Source of the DNA: JBCBGF01 sp039820585
Lineage (GTDB): Bacteria > Pseudomonadota > Alphaproteobacteria > Rhodobacterales > Rhodobacteraceae
Assembly (NCBI GenBank): GCA_039820585.1
Contig: JBCBPV010000014.1
Location: forward strand, 1-64,000
DNA length: 64,000 nt
Direction: 5' to 3'
The position numbers and the translations under genes were made by a program. The notes beneath the pieces were generated by a model, which worked only from the letters and a program-made list of their open reading frames with translations, was not told the origin of the DNA and did not search any database. Below, piece after piece: positions 62,689 to 64,000 of this stretch (the stretch's first letter is position 1; every line of letters begins with the position of its first letter).

Positions 62689-64000
62689 CTATTCCGCGGC
62701 CACTTTCGCACCCGCACTCATGTAATCCAGCATCGCTTCCGCCGCCTCGCGCCCATCGCGAATGGCCCACACCACAAGGCTCGCACCCCGCACGATGTCG
62801 CCCGCCGCATAGACGCCGTCCATCGCGGTCGCATGGGTCTTGAAATCCGCCTTGATCGTGCCCCAGCGGGTCACTTCCAGCTCCGGCACATCCCACAGCG
62901 TCGGCAGGTCCTCAGGCTCAAACCCCAGCGCCTGTATCACCAGATCGGCGTCTTCGGTATAATCCGCACCCTCGATCTCTTCAGGCGACTGACGCCCCGT
63001 CGCATCCGGTGCCCCAAGGCGCATTTTCGACACCCTGACACCAGACACCTCATCGCCGACAAAGCCCTTCGGCGCGCTCAGCCACACGAATTCCACGCCC
63101 TCTTCCTCGGCATTGGCAACTTCGCGCTGCGACCCCGGCATATTGGCCCGGTCGCGGCGGTACAGGCACTTGACGCTTTCCGCGCCCTGCCGCACCGCCG
63201 TGCGCACACAATCCATCGCCGTATCGCCCCCGCCGATCACCACGACGCGCTTGCCCTCGGCGTTCAGCTCACCTGAATCGAACTCGGGCACATCGTCGCC
63301 AAACCCCTTGCGGTTCGACGCGGTCAGGTAATCAATCGCCCGCACGATCCCTTCAGCGCCCACTCCCGGGGCCTGCAAATCGCGCGACTTGTAAACGCCT
63401 GTGGCAATCAGTACCGCGTTGTGTTTCCTGCGAATTTCCTCGAACGTGATGTCGACGCCCACATCGCAATTCAGCACGAACGCCACCCCGCCATCTTCCA
63501 ACTGACGGTTGCGCCGTTCGGTCACTTCCTTCTCCAGCTTGAAGCCCGGAATGCCATAGGTCATCAACCCGCCCGCGCGATCATACCGGTCATACACCGT
63601 CACCTGCACACCCTGCCGCCGCAGCATATCCGCCGCCGCCAACCCACCGGGCCCCGCGCCGATGATGCCCACGCTTTCGCTACGCTCCACCGCCGGGCGG
63701 ATCGGCTGCACCCAGCCTTCTTCCCACGCGGTATCGGTGATGTACTTTTCCACCGACCCGATCGTCACCGTGCCATGGCCCGACTGTTCGATCACACAGT
63801 TCCCTTCGCACAGCCGGTCTTGCGGACAGATGCGCCCACAGATCTCGGGGAAGGTGTTGGTGGCCTGGCTCAGCTCATAGGCTTCCTGCAACCGCCCCTC
63901 GGCGGTCAGCATCAGCCAGTCGGGGATGTTGTTGTGCAAGGGGCAATGGCTTTGGCAATAGGGCACGCCACACTGGCTGCACCGGCCCGCCTGTTCGGCG
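62689..64000 (-). CDS. gltD: Glutamate synthase (NADPH) small subunit, N terminus outside the window
   Basis: GltD passes electrons from NADPH through FAD and iron-sulfur clusters to GltB. The frame is open to the right edge, and about 437 residues are visible of some 475. The ferredoxin-like cluster is seen in GRCSQCGVPYCQSHCPLHNNIP and CEGNCVIEQSG, the FAD motif is VGIIGAGPGGLAAADML and the NAD(P) motif VVIGGGDTAMDCVRTA. It ends GAKVAAE. Confidence 0.96.
   Translation of the reverse strand, partial: AEQAGRCSQCGVPYCQSHCPLHNNIPDWLMLTAEGRLQEAYELSQATNTFPEICGRICPQDRLCEGNCVIEQSGHGTVTIGSVEKYITDTAWEEGWVQPIRPAVERSESVGIIGAGPGGLAAADMLRRQGVQVTVYDRYDRAGGLMTYGIPGFKLEKEVTERRNRQLEDGGVAFVLNCDVGVDITFEEIRRKHNAVLIATGVYKSRDLQAPGVGAEGIVRAIDYLTASNRKGFGDDVPEFDSGELNAEGKRVVVIGGGDTAMDCVRTAVRQGAESVKCLYRRDRANMPGSQREVANAEEEGVEFVWLSAPKGFVGDEVSGVRVSKMRLGAPDATGRQSPEEIEGADYTEDADLVIQALGFEPEDLPTLWDVPELEVTRWGTIKADFKTHATAMDGVYAAGDIVRGASLVVWAIRDGREAAEAMLDYMSAGAKVAAE

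Overview
The window is GC-rich and densely packed. It reads as a chromosomal segment of a marine Rhodobacterales (Roseobacter-group) alphaproteobacterium. The diagnostic evidence is the gene set and order: tsaE-amgK-murU-addB, the regB/senC-regA redox locus with ahcY nearby, hemD-(Mic60-like)-hemY, the petABC cytochrome bc1 operon, dxs-ispA-xseB-histone-deacetylase-like, a petP/petR-type pair, and gltB/gltD. Almost everything is core housekeeping. I found no CRISPR array, insertion sequence, prophage or rRNA.

Layout. 1-5.2 kb (minus): addB (runs off the left edge), murU, amgK, tsaE and a multi-PAS protein without a kinase domain. 5.3-8.4 kb: regB (minus) divergent from senC-regA and a small lipoprotein. 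8.4-13.0 kb: GNAT, HD hydrolase, small exported protein, adhP, ahcY, DUF2853. 13.1-13.26 kb: a probable structured RNA. 13.3-16.9 kb: DUF1761, DM13, EVE, YciI, gpsA, tsaD. 17.0-20.8 kb: hemD, Mic60-like, hemY. 20.95-23.9 kb: tRNA-Thr(CGU), a decayed FAD oxidoreductase and a BCCT osmolyte transporter. 24.2-29.2 kb: redoxin, gph, tRNA-Lys(UUU), dapF, mtaB and two glutathione S-transferases. 29.4-32.2 kb: petABC. 32.2-35.6 kb (minus): thiBPQ behind a TPP riboswitch. 35.6-44.3 kb: aroC, Tat-exported thioredoxin with CcdA, an EamA exporter, HU, amn-ade, an epimerase and a Pr6Pr membrane protein. 44.3-50.5 kb: isoprenoid operon, petR/petP, ilvE. 50.6-51.3 kb: a less GC-rich two-gene HEPN module. 51.4-56.5 kb: a second EamA exporter, queG, GST, a secreted unknown, mtgA. 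56.5-64 kb: gltB, a Spy-like protein, two GFA proteins and gltD (runs off the right edge).

How the genes connect. RegB/RegA/SenC (redox control and oxidase copper delivery), petABC and petPR form a respiratory theme. TsaD, TsaE and MtaB build and modify t6A37, and a likely MtaB substrate, tRNA-Lys(UUU), is encoded next to mtaB; QueG adds queuosine synthesis. AmgK/MurU recycle cell-wall MurNAc, and MtgA polymerises glycan. Amn then Ade degrade AMP through adenine to hypoxanthine. dxs/ispA feed isoprenoids.

The most unusual points are these: five tail-to-tail gene pairs share exactly four bases of overlapping stop codons; a HEPN-type two-gene island has atypical composition; an FAD oxidoreductase is killed by in-frame stops beside a tRNA; a candidate 6S-like RNA is present; and a perfect 18-bp palindrome lies upstream of the GFA genes.
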